Of a stretch of DNA of 64,000 nucleotides, positions 54,501 to 63,226 are shown in pieces; the stretch's first letter is position 1; every line of letters starts with the position of its first letter. A program made the position numbers and the translations under genes. The notes under the pieces are model-generated. The model did no database searches, was not told the origin of the DNA, and saw nothing but the letters and a program-made list of their open reading frames with translations. The stretch comes from Sphingobacteriia bacterium (GTDB lineage: Bacteria; Pseudomonadota; Alphaproteobacteria; Rickettsiales; 33-17). The DNA is taken from NCBI GenBank assembly GCA_017304685.1, contig JAFKLR010000003.1, positions 682,001 to 746,000 of the forward strand, given 5' to 3'.

Positions 54501-56899
54501 ATAATAAATTGCTAACCTCTGAACTTATTATTGGTTCTATTAAAATGGCCGTTGAAAGCTTAAAAGCTGAGCCTGAAGCTAAAGAAGAAAACAAACCAAA
54601 AGAAGTAATAAATCCTAACAAACCTGACATTGCAAAAGCTTTTGCAAGCAAATTACTTGTAGAACTTCAACGTAATGAGTTTATACCACAAGGATACGCT
54701 TTTAAAATGTTTGCCACAATTAAAGAAAGCGTTGTTACATATTTAAATGAAAATAAAAACTCTTTAAAAGAAAGCTTACCTAAAATTTTAGAGAACCTTA
54801 AAGTGCTTGAAATGGTTGAAAAGCCAAAAGAAAATGCAAGTGGTAAAGAAATTGCAAAATATTTTGAAAAAATTCAAAGGCAAACAATATTTAAAGAAGA
54901 TGCTACCAATCTTATTTTAATGTTAGTTGAAAAAGATATTATTTCAAAATTATTCTCTAAGAACTCTCAAGCGCTTGATAACGATACTATTGCTTTGTTA
55001 TTAAAAATGGTAAGTGAAGGTTTTGATTATAAAAAACTTAAAGCAAATGACATTTTAGTACTTAAAAATGTAGCTATTGAAATTCTTAAATCTACTGATG
55101 ATGTAGAAGTTAAAGAAGCTTTAGTTAAAACTGTAATAAGTTACATTAACATTGATGATTCTTTATTAGACATTATAACGGTCACTAATAAAAATAAGAA
55201 TAAGGTCGTTGAATTCAAAGAACGACTAAAGGATTTAATTTCTATTATAATTAATGGTGATACTTTAAATCAGCTTATAGATTCAAATATTTTAGATGAA
55301 AACTTAGCAACTATAGCTATTCAATTTATGAATGGTAAATTTCAATTAAGCGAAGAATTTCCTAATGAAGTAATTGAAACTAAAATTAAGCAATTATTGG
55401 AATTCTTAACTAAGAAAGTGAACGGACCAGAAACGCAGGAAAATAGTATTATTCAGGATGAATTTATTAACACTGTTATTTCTTACCTTAACATTGAAAA
55501 TAATGATCTTGTTAAAGATTTCAAATTAAAGAAAAACTTATATGGGTTAGTTAATTACTCTGCTGAAATCCTGCCAGGTTTAGTTAATATCGCTTTAGCT
55601 TCTTCAGCTATAAGAGATATTATAAATAATTCTTTAAAAAACCCTTCAGTTAAACCTAAAAATGAAGCAGAGGCAAAAAAGCAAAAAGATAAAGCTAATG
55701 CTGATATTCTTAAACAATTAAAAACCCTTAATGATGAATTCTCTGGGACACAAAATGACAAAGTCATTAAAGTTTTTGATGAAGCATTAAATAATATATT
55801 TAATAGTAAGAACATAGATAAGAATCAAGAATTACTAAATCTTGGTTTAAACTACGTACGTAAAATGATGGCAGAACCTAAGGTTACAAATGACCAAGCA
55901 AAACAACTTACCGAAGCTGAAAAAGCTATAAATAATTCTTACACAAAATTAGGAATGACTATTGCTGCTAGATTCTTTGAAAAACTCGGTAATGGTGGCG
56001 ATAATTACGCACGTAATTTAATTAATTTAATTAAAAACAATCCTGAAGCTAAAAAGCAGGTTACAAGTATTCTCGGTTCAAGCCTTACAGGACTTGGTAT
56101 ACCTAAATTTGTATATAATGATATCACCCCAATTCTTGAATTCGCTTCAAAACCAAGAAATGCAAGAGCTTTAAAGGGGTTAATTGATAGCCTTAACAGA
56201 GAAAGTTCATTCACTCAAAAACTCGCTATGGGCTTTAACGCTTTAAATATTGCAACCCATGCAGCTTTTGATTTTAGCTTTATTAGTTTTATATTTAATG
56301 TGATCATAAGCTTTATTGGTTTAATTATTACTTCAGTTTATGAATTTGTTATTGGTAGAAGCACTCTTGGTGAGAATTTAAGTGAAGCTCTAAAAACTTC
56401 AGTAAGCTCAAAAGAACTTGCTTTAGCTAACGCTCCAATTGCTGCATCTGTTACTTCACAAGAAGATGTTGGTTCTTTAATTCGTGATACAGATGCATAT
56501 AAAAAATCTTCTCGTCTATCTCCAACTGGTTCAAGGCTTAGAAACCTTGACTTCAGAGGTGTTACAATAGATTTTGAAATAAATGATAAATCATTTGTTG
56601 GCTTTAACTTCAGCGATTCTACTATTGATTTTTCTAAAATGAATAACGTAACTTTTGTTAACACAAAATTTGATCGTGCAAATATTAAATTTGCAGAGTT
56701 TAATAAAGAGCAAGTGGTTAGTAAAATAATTAAAGCTATAACCGAAAATAAAATTAAATTCGATAAAACTTCTTTTGATTCACTAACCCAAGCGTGTAAA
56801 ACTTTATCAAATAAAACACGTCAGAAAGATAGCAAAAGAGCTGAAATCGAGCAAAATGCTTCTATTGGTCCGTTAAGTCACTCTGGTAAAGGACAATAA
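51563..56899 (+). CDS. giant repeat protein with C-terminal membrane and pentapeptide-like segments
   Basis: A 1778-residue protein that I do not recognise. A long unit recurs at least three times: a block with xIVKDFSLDKDNN / LVTDFNLNKN / LVKDFKLKKN followed by AIRNIID or AIRDIIN, near residues 475, 876 and 1311. Related unit starts lie near residues 290, 695, 1023 and 1465. It is mostly helical and Lys-rich. Near residues 1570-1598 there is a hydrophobic segment. Residues about 1655-1715 show a pentapeptide-like pattern (LDFRG, FNFSD, TFVNTKFDRANIKFAEF). No signal peptide. The consensus promoter implies strong expression. Confidence 0.75.
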   Translation: MLNSSPNQVKPSFEQVKKDLDTFSSKMKKTFISDKFNSAFRHYGVVNPQLINENDIEKIHSLIQTDYDFLKNPEHPKWADLSGNYSSTVIANLKQLVIIYKKNTTKNMIFNEVVYSSNEELLYNANIDWLFSFIKQNGFILEDKNNKDYKAKWKEITNRYSEEIALALKPLIDIFGKDIPKDRLTPEKLGQPLKEALRKNFIKYAEDYEKYNDPEYIESILEKITYFLLVNSGQNLQGDGWVETLGVNTLASAGYDLVSGIGNTFGKIGNYFSPSKAEKKKEVLTEEQISTKQIYGLLATYIKNLDGKFTLARGLYSFGYVKDKNDFVKNLIESKEGRAVIGQLEILLRELLKTNKDNLKESIPLILKHYGILDNIVNLPTDPEKLKAFDLEALARFKKSTEQLIIEVINKEKLLTGKTLPRVLEILNDLKSVKSLNGRQIIHLKNNIQTLLGEFKAEGLRNELGKVIVDYLNIENKEIVKDFSLDKDNNIFDILDFTQAFPELIEAALHSHAIRNIIDATLNNKTFEVDEEDKKFIADEVNKLNIEEKDKKTLIEKINDKPNFEEVQKFLIGEFERLGIKEDIINKIITDLNKKKTEKFMTNELNRFGSELELKGGEDGLLNYKLDLALNTLLKENNRPLFLKLINGTLKFISKPIEKQQEEAAQNNNVNVDKVEDKEDNEKKIEKDKAENKFTKAIINKILSSFANKGENAEYARNIIETLKVYLSNDECKNTLKDTLPVIFANNQILDLFKQEMESEKKGLEIVVDEEEAQKIEEHKAHNFARNAKIEHFKIKAEELIIKLVDSGKLVALIENKVLDEETFAVLKDIMQNSPNIKEFDANKSKNFISKLLAILNVINDKELNSLFTETIIAYLSVENSNLVTDFNLNKNLSILFKLIQSNPVLLELVLSSKAIRNIIDDSLITKKKAETEDEKKKQKDEAVKFMQTQLELLATEILKNPKFIDSFDRSLKALFNEDNNKLLTSELIIGSIKMAVESLKAEPEAKEENKPKEVINPNKPDIAKAFASKLLVELQRNEFIPQGYAFKMFATIKESVVTYLNENKNSLKESLPKILENLKVLEMVEKPKENASGKEIAKYFEKIQRQTIFKEDATNLILMLVEKDIISKLFSKNSQALDNDTIALLLKMVSEGFDYKKLKANDILVLKNVAIEILKSTDDVEVKEALVKTVISYINIDDSLLDIITVTNKNKNKVVEFKERLKDLISIIINGDTLNQLIDSNILDENLATIAIQFMNGKFQLSEEFPNEVIETKIKQLLEFLTKKVNGPETQENSIIQDEFINTVISYLNIENNDLVKDFKLKKNLYGLVNYSAEILPGLVNIALASSAIRDIINNSLKNPSVKPKNEAEAKKQKDKANADILKQLKTLNDEFSGTQNDKVIKVFDEALNNIFNSKNIDKNQELLNLGLNYVRKMMAEPKVTNDQAKQLTEAEKAINNSYTKLGMTIAARFFEKLGNGGDNYARNLINLIKNNPEAKKQVTSILGSSLTGLGIPKFVYNDITPILEFASKPRNARALKGLIDSLNRESSFTQKLAMGFNALNIATHAAFDFSFISFIFNVIISFIGLIITSVYEFVIGRSTLGENLSEALKTSVSSKELALANAPIAASVTSQEDVGSLIRDTDAYKKSSRLSPTGSRLRNLDFRGVTIDFEINDKSFVGFNFSDSTIDFSKMNNVTFVNTKFDRANIKFAEFNKEQVVSKIIKAITENKIKFDKTSFDSLTQACKTLSNKTRQKDSKRAEIEQNASIGPLSHSGKGQ

Positions 56900-57022
56900 T
56901 ATTTGAATAAGAAAGAATTAATTCCTCTTCCTTATTTCTTTCCGCATAATATTTTTCGTAAAAGCCACGGGTTTAGAAAAATTGTGGAAAAATAACCAGA
57001 AGGCTAAATAATTTATTAATTC

Positions 57023-58261
57023 TTATTTTACTTCTAATAGCTCATTCCACTCGGTAGTATACCTATTTGAGCGTTTCCCCGATTTCATTTGCCATTCACG
57101 TTTTATTCCTTGAGCGGCAAAAAATAAAACTTTCTTTTTCATATTAGAATTAACCTTATCCATAACCGCCATTAATTTTTCATTAGGTTTATGTTCACTA
57201 ATTAGGGAAATTTGGACTTCAGATTTTGGAATAAAATCAAATAATAATATACCTGCTTTATTATATTTTAATCCTGCAACAAACAATTCTTTTAGTGCTT
57301 TTTTAGCGCTGGTTATCATGAATGAAGTATCATCCGTTGGATCAGAAAAAATAATAGTTTTAGACATATAAGAATGATTTACTTTAAATCTGTTAGTTCT
57401 AATGTAAATTTGCATAGCTCTCGCTAAACTTTTTTGCTTTCTAAGCTTTAAAGAAGCGGTTGCAATATAATTTGAAATAGCTTCTTCAATATCAGCAATA
57501 TTCTCTAAAGCTTTTCCAAATGAACGAGTTGAGGCAATTGATTTTTTATTTGGTTCTTCTACATCATCGACTTTAAGGCACTGAATGCCGTTTAATTCTA
57601 AGTGTAGCCTTTCTAAAATCACATTATGAATTTTTCTAATAAATTTATTATCCATATTAGCCAAATCAAGCGCTGTGTGAATATTGAAAGCTTTTAATCT
57701 TTCAGCAAGCCTCCGCCCTACTCCCCACACTTCACCTACTGGAAATTTTGCTAAACATTCATCAATATTATCACCGTTAATTATGTATAAATAATTACAA
57801 ACATGCTTTTTAGCAAAGTAATTAGCAGTTTTTGCAAGTACCTTAGTAGGTCCTACACCAATCGAAATAGGAAGACCTGTCCATTTAAAAACTTTATTTT
57901 GTAAATCTATAATAAATTCTTCAACGTTTTTAATAGAGCTTAAATCTAAAAAAGCTTCATCTATTGAGTAAATTTCCATTTTAGGACAGTTTTCATAAAG
58001 GATTTGCATAACTCTTGCTGACATATCGCCATAAAGTTCAAAATTAGATGAAAACATTTGGACATTATGCTGTGCTATTATGTCTTTAACTTTAAAAACA
58101 GGAACACCCATTGGAATATTAAGTGCTTTAGCTTCATTTGACCTTGCAATAACGCAACCATCATTATTTGATAAAACCACAACAGGTTGGTTATGTAGCT
58201 TAGGCTTAAAAACTCGCTCACAGGAAACAAAAAAATTATTACAGTCAACGAGGGCAAACAT
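57023..58261 (-). CDS. umuC: Y-family DNA polymerase UmuC
   Basis: Catalytic subunit of DNA polymerase V, error-prone synthesis past lesions. A 412-residue protein with the palm motifs FALVDCNNFFVSCERVF (Asp), SNNDGCVIARS and YSIDEAFLDLS (Asp-Glu). The family stretch GVGPTKVLAKTANYFAKK follows. The C-terminal little-finger part ends with the FFAAQGI segment. Its partner umuD lies upstream on the same strand but a 390-residue gene separates them. Confidence 0.94.
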   Translation of the reverse strand: MFALVDCNNFFVSCERVFKPKLHNQPVVVLSNNDGCVIARSNEAKALNIPMGVPVFKVKDIIAQHNVQMFSSNFELYGDMSARVMQILYENCPKMEIYSIDEAFLDLSSIKNVEEFIIDLQNKVFKWTGLPISIGVGPTKVLAKTANYFAKKHVCNYLYIINGDNIDECLAKFPVGEVWGVGRRLAERLKAFNIHTALDLANMDNKFIRKIHNVILERLHLELNGIQCLKVDDVEEPNKKSIASTRSFGKALENIADIEEAISNYIATASLKLRKQKSLARAMQIYIRTNRFKVNHSYMSKTIIFSDPTDDTSFMITSAKKALKELFVAGLKYNKAGILLFDFIPKSEVQISLISEHKPNEKLMAVMDKVNSNMKKKVLFFAAQGIKREWQMKSGKRSNRYTTEWNELLEVK

Positions 58262-58330
58262 AATAGGTTATTAGAGATTTATTAAATACTAATCTTATTA
58301 ATAACCAAAATAATCAATAAAATCTATTAT

Positions 58331-59503
58331 TTATTTTCTTCCGAGTCCAGGCTCATTATTTGAAGAAGCAATTCTTGAGGCAAAGCTACCACTTGAACCT
58401 AATTGAACACTTTTTAATTTACTAGAAATATCATCAATCTCATTTCCTGTTTTTTCTTCACTTCTAGATTGAGCTTGAATAGTTTCCATACCTTGTTCAA
58501 CAAGTTTCATAAATTCTTTTCCACCTTCATTGCCTTCAATGAAAAAAGCATCTTTAGTAATTACAGTACCGTTTTCATTTTTGATAATCACCCCTTTTTC
58601 TTCTATAATTTGTGTCATAATTTCAGCCTTAGGATCATTTAATATTTTTGCAGCTTTCCAACATTCTAGTGTTGTTTTCCCATATGGAAAAATACTAATT
58701 ACATTATATCCTTCATTAGATAAATGTTTAGCTATTCCTGAAGAATGTAGCCCACCAACTTTTACAATTACATTTTCACCGTTAGATTTTTTCAATATTT
58801 CATTAGCCATAAACTTATCTCTTACATGAATTAATTCTTCTTCAGACATGGCGTTAGGATCTTGGATAATACTTTGTAATTCGTTTAATTTATATTTTAG
58901 AGTTTCAAACTCTTTATCGCTTAATGCTTTACTTTCTTCAATTTTTTTTAAAAAATCAGGTTGAAATATTGCGGTGAAGTTATTAAAAATTTTAGTAGGA
59001 GAGATAATTGCATAAATTTCCCCTAACAAGTTTTGAGCCTTTCCTTGTCTTTTTTCAAACTCTTCGGCAAGATTATGATTGCTATCAATTTTTAATTCAA
59101 CGGTCATATCTAAGTCTTTTAACTTTTCTACAACATTTTTAACAGTAAGTAGTGATGTATATTGTAACCTATCAACCACACTTTTTTGAAATTCTATATC
59201 ACTTTCCCTTATTTCTTTAGAAACATTTTCATATCCTTTACTAAGAAACTCTGTATTTAACTTCACATAAGCAGGGTCATCTATTGAAATTTTTTTTAAC
59301 TCTTCCAGAGGATTTACTAATGAAGAATTTTTTAAATAATTTTGCTCGTACAATTCAAGACTATCAAAACGATCATGGTTTTCAAAATAAACTCTTTCAA
59401 AACCTTTACCTTTTAAATTTTCTAATTGTGAGGCAAAAACAGTTGAATTTTCAATATCATAATGCATTTCACCAACGATTATAGCTGTTTTATTATTTTT
59501 CAT
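58331..59503 (-). CDS. TraB/TIKI/EreA-like protein (putative)
   Basis: A 390-residue protein. Near the N-terminus is IIVGEMHYDIENS (GExH), and later VKVGGLHSSGIAKHL, a pattern of the TraB/GumN/TIKI/ChaN superfamily of putative metal-dependent hydrolases. Between them is a helical region. The last 50 residues are Ser-rich and disordered. It lies 69 bases upstream of umuC, between umuC and umuD on the same strand, so it may be part of the same transcript. Enzyme activity is not proven. Confidence 0.62.
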   Translation of the reverse strand: MKNNKTAIIVGEMHYDIENSTVFASQLENLKGKGFERVYFENHDRFDSLELYEQNYLKNSSLVNPLEELKKISIDDPAYVKLNTEFLSKGYENVSKEIRESDIEFQKSVVDRLQYTSLLTVKNVVEKLKDLDMTVELKIDSNHNLAEEFEKRQGKAQNLLGEIYAIISPTKIFNNFTAIFQPDFLKKIEESKALSDKEFETLKYKLNELQSIIQDPNAMSEEELIHVRDKFMANEILKKSNGENVIVKVGGLHSSGIAKHLSNEGYNVISIFPYGKTTLECWKAAKILNDPKAEIMTQIIEEKGVIIKNENGTVITKDAFFIEGNEGGKEFMKLVEQGMETIQAQSRSEEKTGNEIDDISSKLKSVQLGSSGSFASRIASSNNEPGLGRK

Positions 59504-59674
59504 TTTATGGCCCCATTATTATTCTTTGCATATAATAATAGTAACATAAATTACATTAAGAATTAGTTAATTTGTTAAATATTTTTTAACTTATTGTAAT
59601 TTCAAGATTTATAATTGTAATTAATTGAAAATAAGAATTATAACCTTCTAATAAATATATTTTTCAATTATTTA

Positions 59675-60103
59675 TTAAAACTTTCTTACCATTCCTGTAA
59701 CTACTCCCCATATTTGAAGCTGTTGTTCGTTTTCAAAAGTTATAGGTAAATAGTTTTCATTTTCAGGTATTAGCATAATTTTACCATTTTTTTTATAAAG
59801 CCTTTTAACTGTTAGGTCATTATCTATAATTGCTATTACTATTTTACTGTGAATAGCCTGAAGGGATTTATCAACAATTAATATATCATTTTCAAGAATT
59901 CCTGCGTTTATCATAGAATCACCACCTACCCTTACTAAAAAGCTAGAAGCAGGGTGATTTATAAGATAATCGTTTAAATCAAGTTTTCTTTCAATAAAAT
60001 CATCTGCTGGCGAAGGAAAGCCTGCCGAGATTTTAGAAGCGCTTATTTCTATTTCAAGTGAACTTAAGTTATTTGTATCAAAAATTTCTTTAACAAATGT
60101 CAT
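59675..60103 (-). CDS. umuD: UmuD-like S24 peptidase
   Basis: A 142-residue UmuD/LexA-type self-cleaving protein. The cleavage region ISAGFPSPADDFIERKLDLN is at residues about 26-45. The catalytic Ser is in GGDSM and the Lys in TVKRLYKK. Without a DNA-binding domain it matches UmuD, the accessory of polymerase V. I saw no LexA box (GTTC repeat) in the upstream bases. Confidence 0.9.
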   Translation of the reverse strand: MTFVKEIFDTNNLSSLEIEISASKISAGFPSPADDFIERKLDLNDYLINHPASSFLVRVGGDSMINAGILENDILIVDKSLQAIHSKIVIAIIDNDLTVKRLYKKNGKIMLIPENENYLPITFENEQQLQIWGVVTGMVRKF

Positions 60104-60307
60104 TTCTTTAATATTATAATAATTTAATATTCTTATTTTAGTTTTATCTTATTTAAATTCATAATACAACCAACTAAAAGTTAAGCAATTTTATTCCTAA
60201 TATAACTAAAGTGGTTTTAATTGACTCTTAAACTAATACTTTAAATTCCCATTTACAAAATTTAATTTATCATTAAAAAGATATAATAGCATATTTATGA
60301 GATACAA

Positions 60308-61555
60308 ATGGGCAAACTTTCTACATCACAATATTTAAAAATTGGTAAAGAGCTTGATGAAAACAATTCTGAACCATTTTATAAAATATTTAATAGCGAC
60401 AATCCTATTGCGATACAGCAATTGGTAAATACTCATGATTTTTTAATATTTAAAACCGCGATAATACAAAAGAATTATAAGATGGTTGAGGATATTTTAG
60501 AATATCTACACAATAATAAATTTTATAAAATCAAGAACAAAGCTTTAGCATGTAGAGCTATATTTTATACTACAAATAACGGCGAAGACTTAAAATGTCA
60601 GTACTTTCCTTTTATTTTCGCCTGCAAGGAAGGAGATATAAAATTTTTCAATATTTTCTTACAATTTTGCGCTGATTTGGAAGAAATGCTTTCAACAGGC
60701 GAGTATTTAGGATTTGATTTAGTTTGCGAGTATAATCACTTTGAATTAGCCCAGCATTTTCTTAAGATCGCAAAAAACTTAGGCTTATTAAACACTATAT
60801 TCAATAATAATCCTTATTTTTTTGCTCTTGCATGCAGGCATGGAAATTACGAAATAGTAGATTTACTTATAAAAGAAGCACCAAAAGAAAAAAAACAAAT
60901 TCTATTTATTTCAAGAGATTTTGAAGGATTAATACTTTCAGTTATACATAAGCATTATAAAGTGGCTGATCTTATTATAAATAATATGAATATGACAAGT
61001 TTAGTAAGCTTTATTCATAATTTAGATAAATTTTTTCCAATTACAAAAAATGATAAACATAATTTTATTGAAAGTTTAAAATATATATTACCTAGTGTTT
61101 TTGTAGAGATAGAGTATAAGCTCATTAAAAAAAATTATACTATTACACAAATTGAAAACGAATTTCTTAAAATTGTTCAAAAAATAAAAAACTCAAAAGC
61201 TGGAAAAAATGTTTTTAAGGAATTTTTTAATTTAGCAGTTTTAAAATACGATATTAACTTTTTATTTGCTACACTTCCTAAGGAATTAAATTGGGAAATA
61301 ATTTCAAAATCATTAAATTTTCCTAGCAGTTTAAGCTCTTCTCAAAAAGAAACGTTTATTAGGTATTTTATCCATTTTCCTGAAAAAAGAATGCTTGAAG
61401 ATTCAATGGATTTAGAAAACACTCAAGAAATTCCTGATGATAATTTTAATTCACCTTCTTCGCTCGGTTGGCGTAATATAATAGATATTTCACTTCAAGA
61501 GATAGAAGAAGCCCTTTCTTTAAATAATAAATCTTCTTCACAAAAGAAAATTTAG
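60308..61555 (+). CDS. hypothetical protein with ankyrin-like repeats
   Basis: A 415-residue soluble protein. Residues about 100-240 have several degenerate ankyrin-like units (PFIFACKEGDIKFFNIFL, LVCEYNHFELAQHFL, FALACRHGNYEIVDLLI, LILSVIHKHYKVADLII). The rest is helical and unassigned. A perfect TATAAT lies at 60282-60287, with a weak -35. No signal peptide. Confidence 0.7.
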   Translation: MGKLSTSQYLKIGKELDENNSEPFYKIFNSDNPIAIQQLVNTHDFLIFKTAIIQKNYKMVEDILEYLHNNKFYKIKNKALACRAIFYTTNNGEDLKCQYFPFIFACKEGDIKFFNIFLQFCADLEEMLSTGEYLGFDLVCEYNHFELAQHFLKIAKNLGLLNTIFNNNPYFFALACRHGNYEIVDLLIKEAPKEKKQILFISRDFEGLILSVIHKHYKVADLIINNMNMTSLVSFIHNLDKFFPITKNDKHNFIESLKYILPSVFVEIEYKLIKKNYTITQIENEFLKIVQKIKNSKAGKNVFKEFFNLAVLKYDINFLFATLPKELNWEIISKSLNFPSSLSSSQKETFIRYFIHFPEKRMLEDSMDLENTQEIPDDNFNSPSSLGWRNIIDISLQEIEEALSLNNKSSSQKKI

Positions 61556-61589
61556 CTGCTAATAAAATGAAAACTATATATAGGAACTT

Positions 61590-62369
61590 ATGGACGATAT
61601 TTTAATTAATTTTAGTCATTTGATTTTATCTTTAACTGATACACGTATTGTTACGTTAATTGCGACTATTGGATTCTTAGCAATTTCAAAAAAGACTTTT
61701 TCTAAAGCTATAATTTTAATTTTAATAACTATGCCTTTAAACGCATATTTAAAATCTATATTTAAAATACCTTTAAATCCTACAATAGGTAAAATAGGCT
61801 GGGCTTTTCCAAGTGGTCACATGCAAACCGCTTTTGTATTTTGGGGGATAATATTCTGGGAATACAAAAATATTATCATTCGTTTTTTCGTTGGCGCTTT
61901 AATGATTTGTATAGGTTTCGCTTTAGTTTACCTTAGATATCATAATATTATTGATATTTTAGGAGCAATTGGGTTTGGGTTAGTTGAGTTAATGTTATTC
62001 AAATTAATAACTAATCGTAAAGATGAAGCCATAGTTCCACTTTTAGGGTTTTTACTTGCCTGGGTAAGTTTATTTTTAATCAATGTAGCGTCTAAATCGC
62101 ATAATAATCTTTGGCTTGCTTGTGGAGGATTATTCGGATTTAGCACAGGTTACTATTTAACGCTGGCTCAAAATCTCAAATCGAAAACATATATTACCTT
62201 ACCGCTTGGAGTTGCAGGTGCTGTATTAATTTATTTATTTGCCCCTTATTTGTTAAAACAAGTATTCAAATCTAACGTAGCTATTTTTGCCCAATTCTTT
62301 ATTTTAACTTTTTGGGTAAGTTTTGCCGCAGAAAAGATAGCTAATATAACAAATAAAATAAAAAATTAA
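61590..62369 (+). CDS. PAP2-family membrane phosphatase
   Basis: A 259-residue polytopic membrane protein. The PAP2 motif PSGHMQ (about residues 74-79) and the downstream LRYHNIIDI (Arg-x-x-His and Asp, a degenerate SRxxxxxHxxxD) are visible. The first motif is unclear, so it is a less typical member. Possible substrates are undecaprenyl pyrophosphate or phosphatidic acid. AGGAA precedes the ATG. Confidence 0.78.
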   Translation: MDDILINFSHLILSLTDTRIVTLIATIGFLAISKKTFSKAIILILITMPLNAYLKSIFKIPLNPTIGKIGWAFPSGHMQTAFVFWGIIFWEYKNIIIRFFVGALMICIGFALVYLRYHNIIDILGAIGFGLVELMLFKLITNRKDEAIVPLLGFLLAWVSLFLINVASKSHNNLWLACGGLFGFSTGYYLTLAQNLKSKTYITLPLGVAGAVLIYLFAPYLLKQVFKSNVAIFAQFFILTFWVSFAAEKIANITNKIKN

Positions 62370-62671
62370 CTAATACTACGCGTTATTTATTAAAAAAATT
62401 GCAAAAATTAATACTTTAACCCCTATATGATAAATTTTTACTAATAAAATCTCATTAAGTAATTTATAATCATTGCTTTTAAAATCATTCTGAGTTATTT
62501 TTTATTAAAAGCGAGTTATGAAAATTGCTAAACTATTTTAAATGTTTGACATTTATGACAGGATATAACGTAATTTTCAAGCCAGGCTTAAATTAAAGAA
62601 ATTAATTCTTTAGTTTAATTTTTGACTTACGCTCACTTTTTATACTTAACGCCGAACTTAGGAGAATATCG
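62370..62671 (+). promoter_or_regulatory. intergenic leader and promoter region of cspA
   Basis: About 300 bases without a gene. TTGACA (62546-62551) and TTGACT (62622-62627) are possible -35 elements but no -10 at normal spacing is clear. An AGGAGA ribosome site lies about 7 bases before the cspA start. A long 5' leader would be usual for a cold-shock gene. Confidence 0.4.
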
Positions 62672-62881
62672 ATGGCAGAAGTTAAAGGTACCGTTAAATG
62701 GTTCAATAATACAAAAGGTTATGGTTTTATTGCACCAGAAACTGGTGAAAAAGATGTGTTTGTTCATATTTCAGCTCTTCAATCAGCTGGGATTAGAACT
62801 TTAAATGAAGGTCAGTCAGTTAGTTTCGATTTAGAAAACAAACAAGGCAGAACTTCTGCAATTAATCTTAAAGTTGACTAA
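62672..62881 (+). CDS. cspA: cold-shock protein (CspA family)
   Basis: A 69-residue single cold-shock domain, an RNA chaperone. Motifs are [15 protein letters not shown] (RNP1) and [13 protein letters not shown] (RNP2). AGGAGA precedes the ATG, which settles the start. The AT-rich leader upstream may be temperature-responsive. Confidence 0.95.
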   Translation: MAEVKGTVKWFNNTKGYGFIAPETGEKDVFVHISALQSAGIRTLNEGQSVSFDLENKQGRTSAINLKVD

Positions 62882-62905
62882 GATTATTAAGTAACACATT
62901 ATAAA

Positions 62906-63128
62906 GAGCGTACGAAATCCTATCTCATAGATCAATCATAAATAGACTGTAAGAAAGTTTTAGCCGCGAGGCTAATAGAGGTGTATACTCAAAATTTGGG
63001 ATTTGATAAAAAAGAAATTAAAGCAAATTTATTAAAAAAAATGTTTTAATTTAGTAAAATCAAATCCCAAACATTTTAAAATCTAAAAAATACAAATTTT
63101 CAAAAAGTTTATTTCGTTCTTATCGCTC
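62906..63128. repeat. structured non-coding segment with nested inverted repeats
   Basis: No gene is seen. Outer arms GAGCG..ACGAAAT (62906-62918) and ATTTCGT..CGCTC (63111-63128) are complementary. Inside, TTTGGGATTTGAT (62995-63007) matches ATCAAATCCCAAA (63059-63071) perfectly, and AAATTAAA / TTTTAATTT pair within that. A TTAGCC-GCGA-GGCTAA tetraloop hairpin lies at 62960-62975. This could be an RNA or a palindromic repeat element. Confidence 0.6.
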
Positions 63129-63226
63129 CCAAAAATTTTTAAGCTTTACAAAAACATTATTTAAGTAAATTACTAATATTAAAAATTGGAAATATAATCC
63201 AATTTATCATTTGATGAGAAAAATTA

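Noticed and set aside
53557-56664. Several minus-strand frames inside the giant gene
   Set aside because: They are Ser/Leu-rich shadows typical of the antisense of Lys/Glu-rich coding DNA.
59504-60307. LexA-type operator for umuD
   Set aside because: No GTTC-type repeat pair was found upstream of umuD or in the intergenic region.
62622-62646. TTGACT and TATACT as a cspA promoter
   Set aside because: The spacing is only 13 bases, too short for a normal sigma-70 promoter.
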